NCBI GenBank assembly: GCA_002683195.1
Contig: NYSW01000075.1
Coordinates: 33,056-96,364, forward strand
Source: Phycisphaerae bacterium
GTDB taxonomy: Bacteria; Planctomycetota; Phycisphaerae; Phycisphaerales; SM1A02
Length of the DNA: 63,309 nucleotides
Reading direction: 5' to 3'
Positions 46,043-54,608 of the stretch are shown here, in pieces. A program made the position numbers and the translations under genes. Numbering within the stretch: the first letter of the stretch is position 1; each line of letters opens with the position of its first letter. The notes under the pieces are model-generated. The model searched no databases, was not told the DNA's origin, and saw only the letters and a list, made by a program, of their open reading frames with translations.

Positions 46043-49000
46043 TCAACCACGGGTGATGAACTCATCGAGATTGAGAATGACGTTGCAGACCACGACCATG
46101 GCGGCCAGTCGAGCGGGATCCCGACCTCCGGTCGCCTCGATACGAGCCGCGGCAAGAAGCAGTTCGACCGCCTCGGGGCGTTCGCGGAAACGGGCTTCCT
46201 CCCGCCGATGAAGCTCTCGCAACACGTCGAGTTCGGCCTCTTCCGGCATTCTGGAAAGCGCCCGCCGGAACGCCTCGCGGAGGATCTGATCGGCCTCACC
46301 GTCGCCGGCGCGAGTGGCGATCACGGCGAGGCCTCCGGCCGCCTCCACGAATGTCTCGTCGTTCAGTAGAACCAGGGCCTGGAGGGGAGTGTTGGTGCGG
46401 ATGCGACGAACGCTGCAGGTCTCACGACTTCCGGCGTCGAACGTGAGCATCGCAGGATGCGGGGCCGTCCTCCGCCAGAAGGTGTAAAGCCCGCGTCGAT
46501 AGCGATCCCCATCCGTCGCGGTGGCCCACTGATCACCGCTGTACACCACCTGCCAGACGCCGTCGGGCTGGGGAGGAAAGACCGGCGGACCGTAGAGCTG
46601 GGAAGTCAGTCTTGCGGAGACGGCGAGCGCCGAATCCCGCAGCGCCTCGGCCTCGAGTCGAAACCGTGGCCCGCGAGCCAGCAGCTCGTTTCCGGGGTCG
46701 AGGGCGCGAACCTCCCGGGAGGCGGCCGAGGATTGGCGGTAGGTGGCGCTGGTGGCGATTTCGCGGCACAGTGCCTTGTGACTCCATCCGAGTTCCACGA
46801 AACGACGAGCGAGATGATCCAGAAGCGCCTGGTGACGAGGCGGCATGCCCTGGGTTCCGAAATCCTCCTGCGTCTCCACCAGGCCACGTCCGAACAATCG
46901 TTCCCAGACCCGGTTCACGTGCACGCGGGCGGTGAGCGGGTTCCGTTCGTCGGCGATCCACCGTGCCAGACCGAGGCGATCCGCTCCGGCCTCCTCGACC
47001 TCGGCGATCGAGTGTAGAAACGCCGGGACTCCGGGAATCACCGACCGCCCCGGACTCCGCCAGTCACCTTTCCGGAGCACCTGCGATGATCGACGATCCG
47101 CCATCGCCTGCTCACGGAGCACCGGCACCTGAATCGCACGACGGGTGATCGCGGCGGCGTCGGTGTTCACTCGTTGCAATTCGGAGCGTGATGCCCTCGA
47201 CGCGGCGACGGCGACCGGAGGAATCGTGCTGGCCCAATGATCCCGGAGCAGCGAGGTGGCACGCTCGTCCCGTTCATCGCCCGCGAGAATGGCGTCCCGC
47301 AGGGATGGAGACAGATGCCGACCATCGATCTCCGATTCCGCCTCGATCCAGGCCTCGGAATCGAGCATCCACTCGGGCGGAGAATTCACGTCTCGTACGA
47401 TGCAGACCGGACCGAAGTGGCTTCCACCACCGTCCACGCCACCCTGCAGCGAACACGCCACGCCGATGATTCCGACCCCCGGTGCCAGATCCACATCGGC
47501 GGGATCGAATCGGAGCGAAGTCCATTCACCACCCGGCGGCAGGGGACCGAGTCGTCGACGAGAACCCGTTCCTTCCACGCCCCAGGGAAAGTCGGAGTCG
47601 CCCCAGTAGGCCCGGTGCTCCCAGTCCCCGTCGGTCGCCCGAACCTGGATCATGATCGCCGCCGGAGGATTCTCCGGATCGATTCGAGCCCAGATCTCCA
47701 ATTCATCATCCGCCTCGATGGTCGAACGAACCGCGGGCGCGAATTCTTCGACGTAGTGCTGACGAAAGGTATTCGCCGCCGCATCGATCCTTCGGGCGCG
47801 GTGCCACCCCGGGGGGGGATCGATGGTGTCGTCCCAGGGGAAATCATCGCCCACGATCGAATCTCCCGCGATCACCGCGGGGGGTCGGACATCCGCGAGG
47901 AGCGGGACCCGATCAGGAGGAAGACCGGCCGTACCCGGATCATCGGAATGGTCCGAAGCCGCCGCGAGCGCGACGCGGATCCGGTTTCGCTCCAACAGCC
48001 TCCGCTCCGATTCCAGTCCCTCCCGCAGAACCCGATCTTCGAGGGAGAGGAAGTCGAGCAGCGGTTCTTCATCAGCCCGATCCGCATCCTCCGTCGTGTT
48101 GAAGAAGGCGAAGAGACGGTAGTACTCCTCGGTCGAGATCGGGTCGTACTTGTGATCGTGACAGGCCGCACACTCGGCGGTCAGTCCCATCCAGGCGGTC
48201 AGGGTCGTGTTGACCCGGTCCGTGACCGCGGCGATTCGAAACTCCTCGTCCCGGGTGCCACCCTCGTCGTTGGTCATCGTGTTGCGGTGGAACGCGGTGG
48301 CGAGCACCGAATCCTCGTCGGCTTCCGGGCGAAGATCCCCGGCCAGTTGATCGATGGTGAAGCGGTCGTAGGGAAGGTCGTTGTTGAACGCCCGGATCAC
48401 CCAGTCCCGCCACGGCCACATCGTGCGCCGTCGATCCGCCTCGTAGCCCCGGGTGTCGGCGTACCGAGCGACATCCAGCCAGACCCGGGCCCAACGTTCC
48501 CCGAAGGCGGGGTCGGCCAGAAGTCCATCCACGAACGCTTCGTAGGCGGCGGTGTCGCCGTTCTCCCGCGCCATCTCCCGCACGCGGGCGAGTCGTTCGG
48601 GCGACGGAGGAAGGCCGACCAGATCAAGTGACACCCGTCGACATGCAGTCGCGAGATCGGCCGCGGGATTCGGCGACATTCCCGCCTCCCGGTGGGCGGC
48701 GGCGACGTATCGATCCAGATCGCGAATCACCCAGGCACCGTCGTCCGCGGGAGGCGGGGGCGACGCGTCGGGATGAACCCACGCCCAGTGCGTTTCGTAG
48801 GGCGCACCCGCGTCGATCCAGCGTTGAAGAATCTCGATCTCCTGGTGGTCGAGCGGCGTCCCGGCCCCCGGCGGCGGCATCACGGTCTCCGGATCCCGGG
48901 AGGCGACCCGAGCCAGCAGACTGCTTGCCGCGGAATCACCCGGCACGATCGCGGCCCCACCTCGTCGATCCGCGACCGCCTCAGCCCGGCGGTCCAATCG

Positions 49001-49216
49001 AAGGTCCGCAACCCGAGCCTCGGCGTCAGGCCCGTGACAGGCGAGACATCGGGCCAGAATCGGACGGATCTCGTGGTTGAACGAAGGAACCGTTTCGTCC
49101 GGTCCATCGCCCGCGATGGTGATCGCGACGGCGGGCACGGCCGGAAGGAGCGATGCCAGCACCACGAACCGGATGCTTCCGGACACGCGAGTAAGGATCA
49201 TTGGCATCGAAGGCAT
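46043..49216 (-). CDS. Planctomycete cytochrome / DUF1549 / DUF1553 protein
   Basis: A 1057-residue exported protein. Seen: a signal peptide (FVVLASLLPAVPAVA), a PSCyt1 haem-like motif CLACHG near residue 50, the DUF1549 domain (WARVWLDVARYADTRGYEADRRR), a second CAACHDHKYDP, a beta-rich middle insert (about 450-650), and the DUF1553 domain (NPLTARVHVNRVWERLFGRGLVETQEDFG; GPRFRLEAEALRD; RIRTNTPLQALVLLND). It is thought to be a periplasmic redox partner of DUF1501. The first of three close ATGs is chosen because TAGACT ends 7 nt before it. Confidence 0.9.
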   Translation of the reverse strand: MPSMPMILTRVSGSIRFVVLASLLPAVPAVAITIAGDGPDETVPSFNHEIRPILARCLACHGPDAEARVADLRLDRRAEAVADRRGGAAIVPGDSAASSLLARVASRDPETVMPPPGAGTPLDHQEIEILQRWIDAGAPYETHWAWVHPDASPPPPADDGAWVIRDLDRYVAAAHREAGMSPNPAADLATACRRVSLDLVGLPPSPERLARVREMARENGDTAAYEAFVDGLLADPAFGERWARVWLDVARYADTRGYEADRRRTMWPWRDWVIRAFNNDLPYDRFTIDQLAGDLRPEADEDSVLATAFHRNTMTNDEGGTRDEEFRIAAVTDRVNTTLTAWMGLTAECAACHDHKYDPISTEEYYRLFAFFNTTEDADRADEEPLLDFLSLEDRVLREGLESERRLLERNRIRVALAAASDHSDDPGTAGLPPDRVPLLADVRPPAVIAGDSIVGDDFPWDDTIDPPPGWHRARRIDAAANTFRQHYVEEFAPAVRSTIEADDELEIWARIDPENPPAAIMIQVRATDGDWEHRAYWGDSDFPWGVEGTGSRRRLGPLPPGGEWTSLRFDPADVDLAPGVGIIGVACSLQGGVDGGGSHFGPVCIVRDVNSPPEWMLDSEAWIEAESEIDGRHLSPSLRDAILAGDERDERATSLLRDHWASTIPPVAVAASRASRSELQRVNTDAAAITRRAIQVPVLREQAMADRRSSQVLRKGDWRSPGRSVIPGVPAFLHSIAEVEEAGADRLGLARWIADERNPLTARVHVNRVWERLFGRGLVETQEDFGTQGMPPRHQALLDHLARRFVELGWSHKALCREIATSATYRQSSAASREVRALDPGNELLARGPRFRLEAEALRDSALAVSARLTSQLYGPPVFPPQPDGVWQVVYSGDQWATATDGDRYRRGLYTFWRRTAPHPAMLTFDAGSRETCSVRRIRTNTPLQALVLLNDETFVEAAGGLAVIATRAGDGEADQILREAFRRALSRMPEEAELDVLRELHRREEARFRERPEAVELLLAAARIEATGGRDPARLAAMVVVCNVILNLDEFITRG

Positions 49217-49229
49217 CGTCCCGAGTCTA
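49217..49229 (-). promoter_or_regulatory. TAGACT box 7 nt before the cytochrome-protein ATG
   Basis: On the minus strand TAGACT (49229-49224) plus seven bases meets the ATG at 49216. It helps choose among three in-frame ATGs and suggests a leaderless mRNA for this pair of genes. Confidence 0.5.
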
Positions 49230-49307
49230 TCGTTGACGGTTCGAAGTCCGAAGAGAATACCGGGTCCGACCTCCGTCCCGCCCGCTCGCCCTCCGAAAGG
49301 AACGACC

Positions 49308-50390
49308 GTGTCCATCCAGCCCGATGATCTCGCCACCGCCCGGGATCCCCTCGAGAACACTCACGTGGATGTCCTGATCGTGGGGGCGGGGCCGATCGGA
49401 CTGGAGACCGCGGCGGAACTTCAACGCCGAGGGATCAAGACCCTCAACCTCGACCGAGGCCCCATCGGATCCCAGGTCGTTGATTTCCCCCCCGGAGTCC
49501 GCTGGTTCAGTGGCTCCGAAAGAATCTCCATCGCGGGAGTCCCCCTCGAGACCACCACTCAGGAGAAGGCCACCCGGGAGGACTACCTTTCCTACCTGCG
49601 AATGGTCGTTGGTCTGTTCCGGCTTCCCGTGCGGACCTTCGAGTCGGTGGAGTCGGTGACGCCCGCGGATGATCCTGCCGGCTTCACGGTCGAGACTCGA
49701 ACTCGAAGCGGACTTTCACGTCGGATCCAGGCCCGACGAATCGTGATGGCGATCGGCGGAACCGCGCGGCATCGACGACTGGAGATCCCCGGAGAGGATC
49801 TTCCGCACGTGCGACACGAAGTCGGAGAACCCCACTGGGGCCACGGCCGCCGCGTGCTGGTGGTCGGCGGCCGTAACTCCGCCGCGGATTCCGCGATCCG
49901 ACTCTGGCGGGCGGGCGCCAAGGTGACCATCTCGTACCGGGGCCCCGAAGTCCACCCCCGCATCAAGTACTGGCTTCGTCCGGAACTCGCATCATGCGTC
50001 CGCAGCGGCTTGATCGAAGCGAAGTTTGGAACCGTGCCCACGGAGATCACCGCACACGGCGCCGTGCTGAAGCACATCGAACGGGGGGACCGCGAGGAGG
50101 TGCTCGCGGACGACATCCTGATGCAGATCGGCTACGAAGCCGACGGGTCACTCTTCGAGGCGATCGGCTGCCGCATGGACGGGGAGGCGATGGCCGTGGT
50201 TCACGATGAAGAAACGATGGAGACCTCGGTCCCCGGTATTCACGTCGCGGGAACCGCGGTCGCCGGAACCCAGGGAAGATTCGAGGTCTATATCGAGAAT
50301 TCGCACATCCACGCGATCAGGATCGCGGCCGCGATGTCCGGGGAATCACCCCCGGCCACGCCGGTGCTTCCAGAACTTCCGGAATCCTGA
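49308..50390 (+). CDS. YpdA-like (putative bacillithiol disulfide reductase) flavoprotein
   Basis: A 360-residue pyridine-nucleotide-dependent flavoprotein. Seen: FAD-binding VLIVGAGPIGLETAAELQRRG, a middle IVMAIGGTARHRRLEIPGED, an NADPH-binding VLVVGGRNSAADSAIRLWR, and a C-terminal VPGIHVAGTAVAGTQGRFEVYIENS. It lacks the CxxC of thioredoxin reductase, as YpdA/Bdr does. Whether this organism makes bacillithiol is not shown by the window. GTG is preceded by GAAAGGA. Convergent with the UbiB-like gene, 15 bp apart, without a visible terminator. Confidence 0.77.
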   Translation: MSIQPDDLATARDPLENTHVDVLIVGAGPIGLETAAELQRRGIKTLNLDRGPIGSQVVDFPPGVRWFSGSERISIAGVPLETTTQEKATREDYLSYLRMVVGLFRLPVRTFESVESVTPADDPAGFTVETRTRSGLSRRIQARRIVMAIGGTARHRRLEIPGEDLPHVRHEVGEPHWGHGRRVLVVGGRNSAADSAIRLWRAGAKVTISYRGPEVHPRIKYWLRPELASCVRSGLIEAKFGTVPTEITAHGAVLKHIERGDREEVLADDILMQIGYEADGSLFEAIGCRMDGEAMAVVHDEETMETSVPGIHVAGTAVAGTQGRFEVYIENSHIHAIRIAAAMSGESPPATPVLPELPES

Positions 50391-50405
50391 CTCGATCAGC
50401 GGAAT

Positions 50406-52127
50406 TCAGGAGTCCCGGTCGCCCCGGGCCTTCCGCAGCTTCTTGCCCAGTCGCTTGAGACGTCGGCGACGACGCCAGCTGTTGATGATCAGACCGAACG
50501 CCAGAGTGGCACTGGCGAGGAAGCCGGCCATTCCCAGGTACCAGGTCAATCCGTTGCCGCCGCTCGCCAGCACCAGGATGCTGCTGGCCATCACCAGGGA
50601 TGCGATGAGCACCGCGTACCCCAGTCGCTCCGAGGCATCCTCGACACTCGACACCAGGTCCTCCATCGAGACCAGATCCAGTTGGATGCGAAGCCGGTTC
50701 TTTCGGGCTCGTCGGAGCAGCGAGGAGAGTTCGGAAGGCAGCACCTCCCCGAAGCGCACCAGTTCCACCGCCGCCTCCCGCACACGACGAGCGATCGCCC
50801 GCGGGCTGAAGCGGGCCTTGAGAAGCCTCTCGATGTAGGGCTGAGTGAAGGAGACCAGATCGAATCCGGGATCGACCGAGGTCGCGACACCCTCGATCGT
50901 GCTCATCGCCTTGATGAGCAGCACGATGTCCGCCGGACAGCGAAGATCGTGCCGACGGAGCATTTGAAAGAACTCGTCGAGCACCCCGCCGAGGTCGATC
51001 CGGTCCAGCGGCACGCCGACGAATCGGGACACCAGGCGCTGCACATCGGACCGGGCGGCCTTGAGATCGATGTCGTCCACATCACTGTCGGCGACCGCGA
51101 TCGCGGCCCGCATCACCATCTCGGAATCATTGCGAACCACCCCGTAGACGATCTCCGCGAGGTGAAGCCGGGTCATCTCGTCGACGAAACCAGTCATCCC
51201 GCAGTCGATGAAGGTGATGGAGCCGTCATCGTGAATGAACATGTTGCCGGGATGCGGATCGGCGTGGAAGAAACCCACCTCCAGCGTCTGATGGAACACC
51301 GCCCGCGCGCCGTTCTCCACGATCGCTCGCCGAACCTCGGGCGTGAGTTCCTCGACCTCGACACCCGCCAGGAGTCGACCGGAGGCCATGTCTTCGCACA
51401 GACAATCTCGCGTGGTGGCCTCCCAGTGGATCTCGGGGAAGGTGATCGCGGGATCGTCCGCGAACATGGCGGCGAGACGTTCGGTCGATCGAGCCTCGAT
51501 TTCGAGATCCGTCTCCCGGGCCAGTTCTCGGGCGAATTCCTCCACCGTCTCCAATGGGTCGAACCCGAGATTGGGAAGATGCTCCTCGGCGAGGCGTGCG
51601 ATGAATCGCAGTGCTTCCATGTCGCCTTCGATGGTCTCTCGAACACCGGGTCGAAGAATCTTCAGGACCACGTCCCGGCCGCCCTCGAGGACCGCCCGAT
51701 GGGCTTGAGCCATGGAGGCCGCCGCGAGCGGCGTCTCGTCGATGGATTCGAAGAGGTCATCGAGCTTCTCGCCCAGGGTGGATTCCAGAACCTCCCGGAT
51801 CTCCGGGAAGGGGATCCGCGGACAGTCGGATTGAAGCCGTTCGAATTCCTTCGCCCAGACATCGGGGACGAGATCTCGACGAGTCGAAAGCACCTGCCCG
51901 AGTTTGATGAAGGTGGGCCCGAGCTCCTCCATGGCACGTCGAAGACGCACAGGAGTCGGAAGCCGCATCAACTCGGCCTCGTCGTGCCCTATTCTCACCT
52001 TGTCCAGGAGGGAGGCCACGGTGTCGCCGAGTCCGATCTCTCCCAGAAAACCCGCGAAGCCGTGGCTTGCGAGGACCTGGACGATCTGGTTCCAACGACG
52101 GAGATTTCGAAGGTGGTTGCCGATCAC
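50406..52127 (-). CDS. ABC1/UbiB-family atypical kinase
   Basis: A 573-residue protein with the full ABC1 pattern: KxGQ motif FIKLGQVLSTRRD, the Ala-rich-loop equivalent ASMAQAHRA, Lys in VVLKILRPGV, ExD segment RETDLEIEA, catalytic HADPHPGNMF and DCGMTG in place of DFG, then two C-terminal membrane helices (AVLIASLVMASSILVLA; MAGFLASATLAFGLII) and a basic tail. UbiB members support ubiquinone synthesis or lipid export as ATPases. Two adjacent GTG codons could start; the second is chosen because TAGGAT then lies exactly 6 nt upstream. Confidence 0.9.
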   Translation of the reverse strand: MIGNHLRNLRRWNQIVQVLASHGFAGFLGEIGLGDTVASLLDKVRIGHDEAELMRLPTPVRLRRAMEELGPTFIKLGQVLSTRRDLVPDVWAKEFERLQSDCPRIPFPEIREVLESTLGEKLDDLFESIDETPLAAASMAQAHRAVLEGGRDVVLKILRPGVRETIEGDMEALRFIARLAEEHLPNLGFDPLETVEEFARELARETDLEIEARSTERLAAMFADDPAITFPEIHWEATTRDCLCEDMASGRLLAGVEVEELTPEVRRAIVENGARAVFHQTLEVGFFHADPHPGNMFIHDDGSITFIDCGMTGFVDEMTRLHLAEIVYGVVRNDSEMVMRAAIAVADSDVDDIDLKAARSDVQRLVSRFVGVPLDRIDLGGVLDEFFQMLRRHDLRCPADIVLLIKAMSTIEGVATSVDPGFDLVSFTQPYIERLLKARFSPRAIARRVREAAVELVRFGEVLPSELSSLLRRARKNRLRIQLDLVSMEDLVSSVEDASERLGYAVLIASLVMASSILVLASGGNGLTWYLGMAGFLASATLAFGLIINSWRRRRRLKRLGKKLRKARGDRDS

Positions 52128-52139
52128 CACGTCATCCTA
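52128..52139 (-). promoter_or_regulatory. TAGGAT box 6 nt before the UbiB-like GTG
   Basis: On the minus strand TAGGAT (52139-52134) and GACGTG precede the GTG at 52127. If the first GTG (52130) is the true start, the gap is only 3 nt, which would not fit transcription from this box. Confidence 0.4.
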
Positions 52140-52176
52140 CGGCGGAGCGATGATCGGTGTTGCTCGGACCCCAACC

Positions 52177-52209
52177 CGGGAACGCACCGGCGGGTGCGGT
52201 GCGTTCCCG
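52177..52209 (-). terminator. Hairpin terminator after the 107-residue coiled-coil gene
   Basis: A perfect 12-bp stem CGGGAACGCACC/GGTGCGTTCCCG with a 9-nt loop lies about 100 bp after the stop of the upstream minus-strand gene and ahead of the UbiB-like gene. Only GGTTGGGG follows, so it may be weak or act by another route. Confidence 0.55.
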
Positions 52210-52313
52210 TTGAGGAATGCCCGATGCGATCGGACCTGGATCGGCCCACATGCTGGGGAACAGTCGCATCGAACAGATGGGATTTCGGGGTCCGGATCGA
52301 TTCCGGAATCGAA

Positions 52314-52637
52314 TCAATCGAAGCTGTCGTCCTGGCCTTGATCCTCGGAGTCTTCGCCGAGCTCTCGCTGGGCATCCCGGCTGGACTGTTCAAGCATGCG
52401 TCGGAGGTACGCGTTTTCGCGACGCGTGGCTTCGAGATCGAAGACCAGGTACTTCACGCTCAAGCGAAGGTAGTCGAGCGACTCCTGCAGTTCGGCGACT
52501 GAATTCTTGATCCGCTCACGACGATCGGTGACCTGCTCCGCCTCGTTCGTCGCTCCCTCCGGAGCACCACCCTCGGGCATGGTCTTGATCCGGTTCATGA
52601 GCTCCTGCATCTTCCGCTGAAAGGTGAGTTCATCCAT
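52314..52637 (-). CDS. Small acidic coiled-coil protein (107 residues)
   Basis: Unrecognised. Seen: starts MDELTFQRKMQELMNR, a loop rich in Gly/Glu/Pro (about 20-35), then a continuous helix (about 38-92, RRERIKNSVAELQESLDYLRLSVKYLVFDLEATRREN region) with good heptads, and an acidic tail ending GQDDSFD. No membrane segment or cysteines. A cytoplasmic oligomer is likely. A GAAGAG precedes the ATG as a weak ribosome site. Confidence 0.65.
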   Translation of the reverse strand: MDELTFQRKMQELMNRIKTMPEGGAPEGATNEAEQVTDRRERIKNSVAELQESLDYLRLSVKYLVFDLEATRRENAYLRRMLEQSSRDAQRELGEDSEDQGQDDSFD

Positions 52638-52848
52638 CTCTTCGTATTCCTTGGCTGGGGCGACCGGGCATCGGAAGCCGCATGACCAAGAGATGCCACG
52701 AAATCATGCTCGCGCCCAATCACCAGGGCGGAGTTTCCATGCCACGAGACAGCAGCCGCATGCGCAGACTGCGCAGACGGAATCATCAACCTGTCGAGAT
52801 GGGTCGGAGACCGTTCCCGGACCGTCACTCGCCCCGAAAGACGGACGA

Positions 52849-53463
52849 TCAGCGGGCTGGAGCGGCCTTCTTCAGACCCCGCCGAGCAGCGGGGGGGGCT
52901 TCCTTGAGCAGGATTTCAATCGGATCACCGGCCTTGCGACACTCGTCGAGGGTGCGAGCCAGCATCTGATCGCGTTCCCAGGACCAACGATCGAAGAACT
53001 GTTCGAGCTCGTGGCGATTGAAACGACTCATCGGATCGTCCAACCCGCTCTGCGCGATCGACCACTCGATGAGCGATCCACCGTTCCGGTTGAACCGGTA
53101 GAGCGTGTAGATGAATTGGAGACGCGACCGGGCCGGCATGAACGGATCCGACGCCCGCTCGGGAAGGGCGGTCATCGCATCCTCGGGTTTGTTCTTGGCG
53201 ATCTGTCCGAGCCACCCGGTTTCATGGGTGGCCTGGCGATCAAGCAGGGTGTCTCCCTCCTTGATGATCGCGGCCTCCTCTTCCACCACTTCAAGTCCGG
53301 CAATGCTGGCGAGCACGGTCTTGGTTCCCTCGTTGGGGAATTTGATCCAGACCCTCCGGTCGGGAAGACCGTCGCGGGTGATGAGCTCGACCTTCGAGAC
53401 TTCACCGATGCCCCACTCGGGCTTGCCGGGGTGTCGAACGCGTTCACCGGGCTTGTACTTCAC
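52849..53463 (-). CDS. DUF3553 protein
   Basis: A 204-residue protein whose N-terminus matches DUF3553: KYKPGERVRHPGKPEWGIGEVSKVE...VWIKFPNEGTKTVL, a small beta-barrel of the CarD/Tudor-like type, followed by a helical domain (FIYTLYRFNRNGGSLIEWSIAQSG; FNRHELEQFFDRWSWERDQML). The function is unknown; CarD-like barrels often bind RNA polymerase or UvrD. GTG is chosen because GGAG lies 8 nt upstream and the domain starts at once; an ATG eight codons earlier (53487) has no such site. Confidence 0.78.
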   Translation of the reverse strand: MKYKPGERVRHPGKPEWGIGEVSKVELITRDGLPDRRVWIKFPNEGTKTVLASIAGLEVVEEEAAIIKEGDTLLDRQATHETGWLGQIAKNKPEDAMTALPERASDPFMPARSRLQFIYTLYRFNRNGGSLIEWSIAQSGLDDPMSRFNRHELEQFFDRWSWERDQMLARTLDECRKAGDPIEILLKEAPPAARRGLKKAAPAR

Positions 53464-53759
53464 AGACGCCACTCCGAAATCCGGCATCGATTCGATCGAA
53501 GGACCGGACGGGAATCGGTCGGCGAGGACGCGGGCTGATCGCCACGTCATCGACGGCGGTGGTTCGCGATTTCCGGGAACGGCCCGGTCTCCGCGACCCC
53601 CACGCATCGCATGCCTGGATTCTCCAAGGCAACCACCGAAAAGGGGGTGCGACACGTCGTTGAATTGAATGCACACGTGACGTCGGGCGAGATCGGCAAC
53701 GCCGATTCAAAGGACGATGCATCGCCCGGACGACTACATGAGTGTACCGTCGTCAACCC
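53464..53759. other. 296-bp divergent intergenic region
   Basis: Lies between the DUF3553 gene and ymdB. No gene or RNA was recognised. TACCGT (53745-53750) ends 9 nt before the ymdB ATG and may be its -10 box, giving a leader of only about three bases. Confidence 0.35.
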
Positions 53760-54608
53760 ATGACGAACCACCCTCCGCACGAAAAGCTCCCCGCGAAGGC
53801 GTCCCGCCTCGCCCGCGTCGCGTTCCTCGGCGACCTCAACGGAGCCCCCGGACGACGGGTTCTCACCGAGCGAGTGGAGGCGCTCCGGGCCGATCATCAG
53901 CCCGACATCCTCGTTGCCAACGCCGAGAATCTCCGAAACGGTTCCGGGCTCAACCCCGATCTCTACCGCGTAATCCGGGATCTGGGGGTCGATGCCATCA
54001 CTCTCGGCGATCACGTCTACCGAGATCGACGGATCGTGCCGCTCCTGGAAGATCCGACCGAACCCGTCTGTCGACCGGCGAATCTGTCCCGCCACTCACC
54101 CGGAAAACGATGGGTGAGGGTCCCCATACCGGCCGAAGCGGGGGGGGGAGAATTTCTCGTCTTCTCGGTGCTGGGAAGGGTTCTGATGAACCTGCCCGCC
54201 AATGATCCGTTCGAAACCGCGGACGCGGTGCTCGAAGCCAACCCGGGCGTCGCGGGCTCGTTCGTCGATCTCCACATGGAAACCACGGCCGAAAAGGCCG
54301 CCGTGGCATTCCATCTCGACGGCCGGATCTCCATGGCGCTTGGCACCCACACCCACGTGCCGACCGCGGACGCCCGAGTGCTTCGAGGCGGCACCGCGTT
54401 TCAGACCGACGTGGGCATGTGCGGTCCGTACGCCTCGATCATCGGCCGCGATCCAGAGCCGGTGCTGCGGAACATGCGAACCGCGATCCACACGCCCTAC
54501 ACCATGGGTACCGGGGATGAGCGTCTCTGCGGCGCTCTGGTGGAATTCCGAGCCGGAACCGGCAGGGCTTCCAGGATCACCCCGTTCCAGTACGGCCTTG
54601 ACGCTTGA
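53760..54608 (+). CDS. YmdB-family metallophosphoesterase
   Basis: A 282-residue protein of the YmdB (TIGR00282) family, dinuclear-metal phosphodiesterases acting on 2',3'-cyclic nucleotides and involved in sporulation/biofilm choices in Bacillus. Seen: FLGDLNGAPGR (metal Asp25), ANAENLRNGSGL, ITLGDHVYRDRR, VDLHMETTAEKAA, GTHTHVPTAD, TDVGMCGPYASIIG. The usual GNH is GDH here (residue 84), an Asn-to-Asp change at a metal-bridging position. ATG chosen over an upstream GTG. Its 3' end overlaps the convergent oxoprolinase gene by 32 bp. Confidence 0.86.
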   Translation: MTNHPPHEKLPAKASRLARVAFLGDLNGAPGRRVLTERVEALRADHQPDILVANAENLRNGSGLNPDLYRVIRDLGVDAITLGDHVYRDRRIVPLLEDPTEPVCRPANLSRHSPGKRWVRVPIPAEAGGGEFLVFSVLGRVLMNLPANDPFETADAVLEANPGVAGSFVDLHMETTAEKAAVAFHLDGRISMALGTHTHVPTADARVLRGGTAFQTDVGMCGPYASIIGRDPEPVLRNMRTAIHTPYTMGTGDERLCGALVEFRAGTGRASRITPFQYGLDA

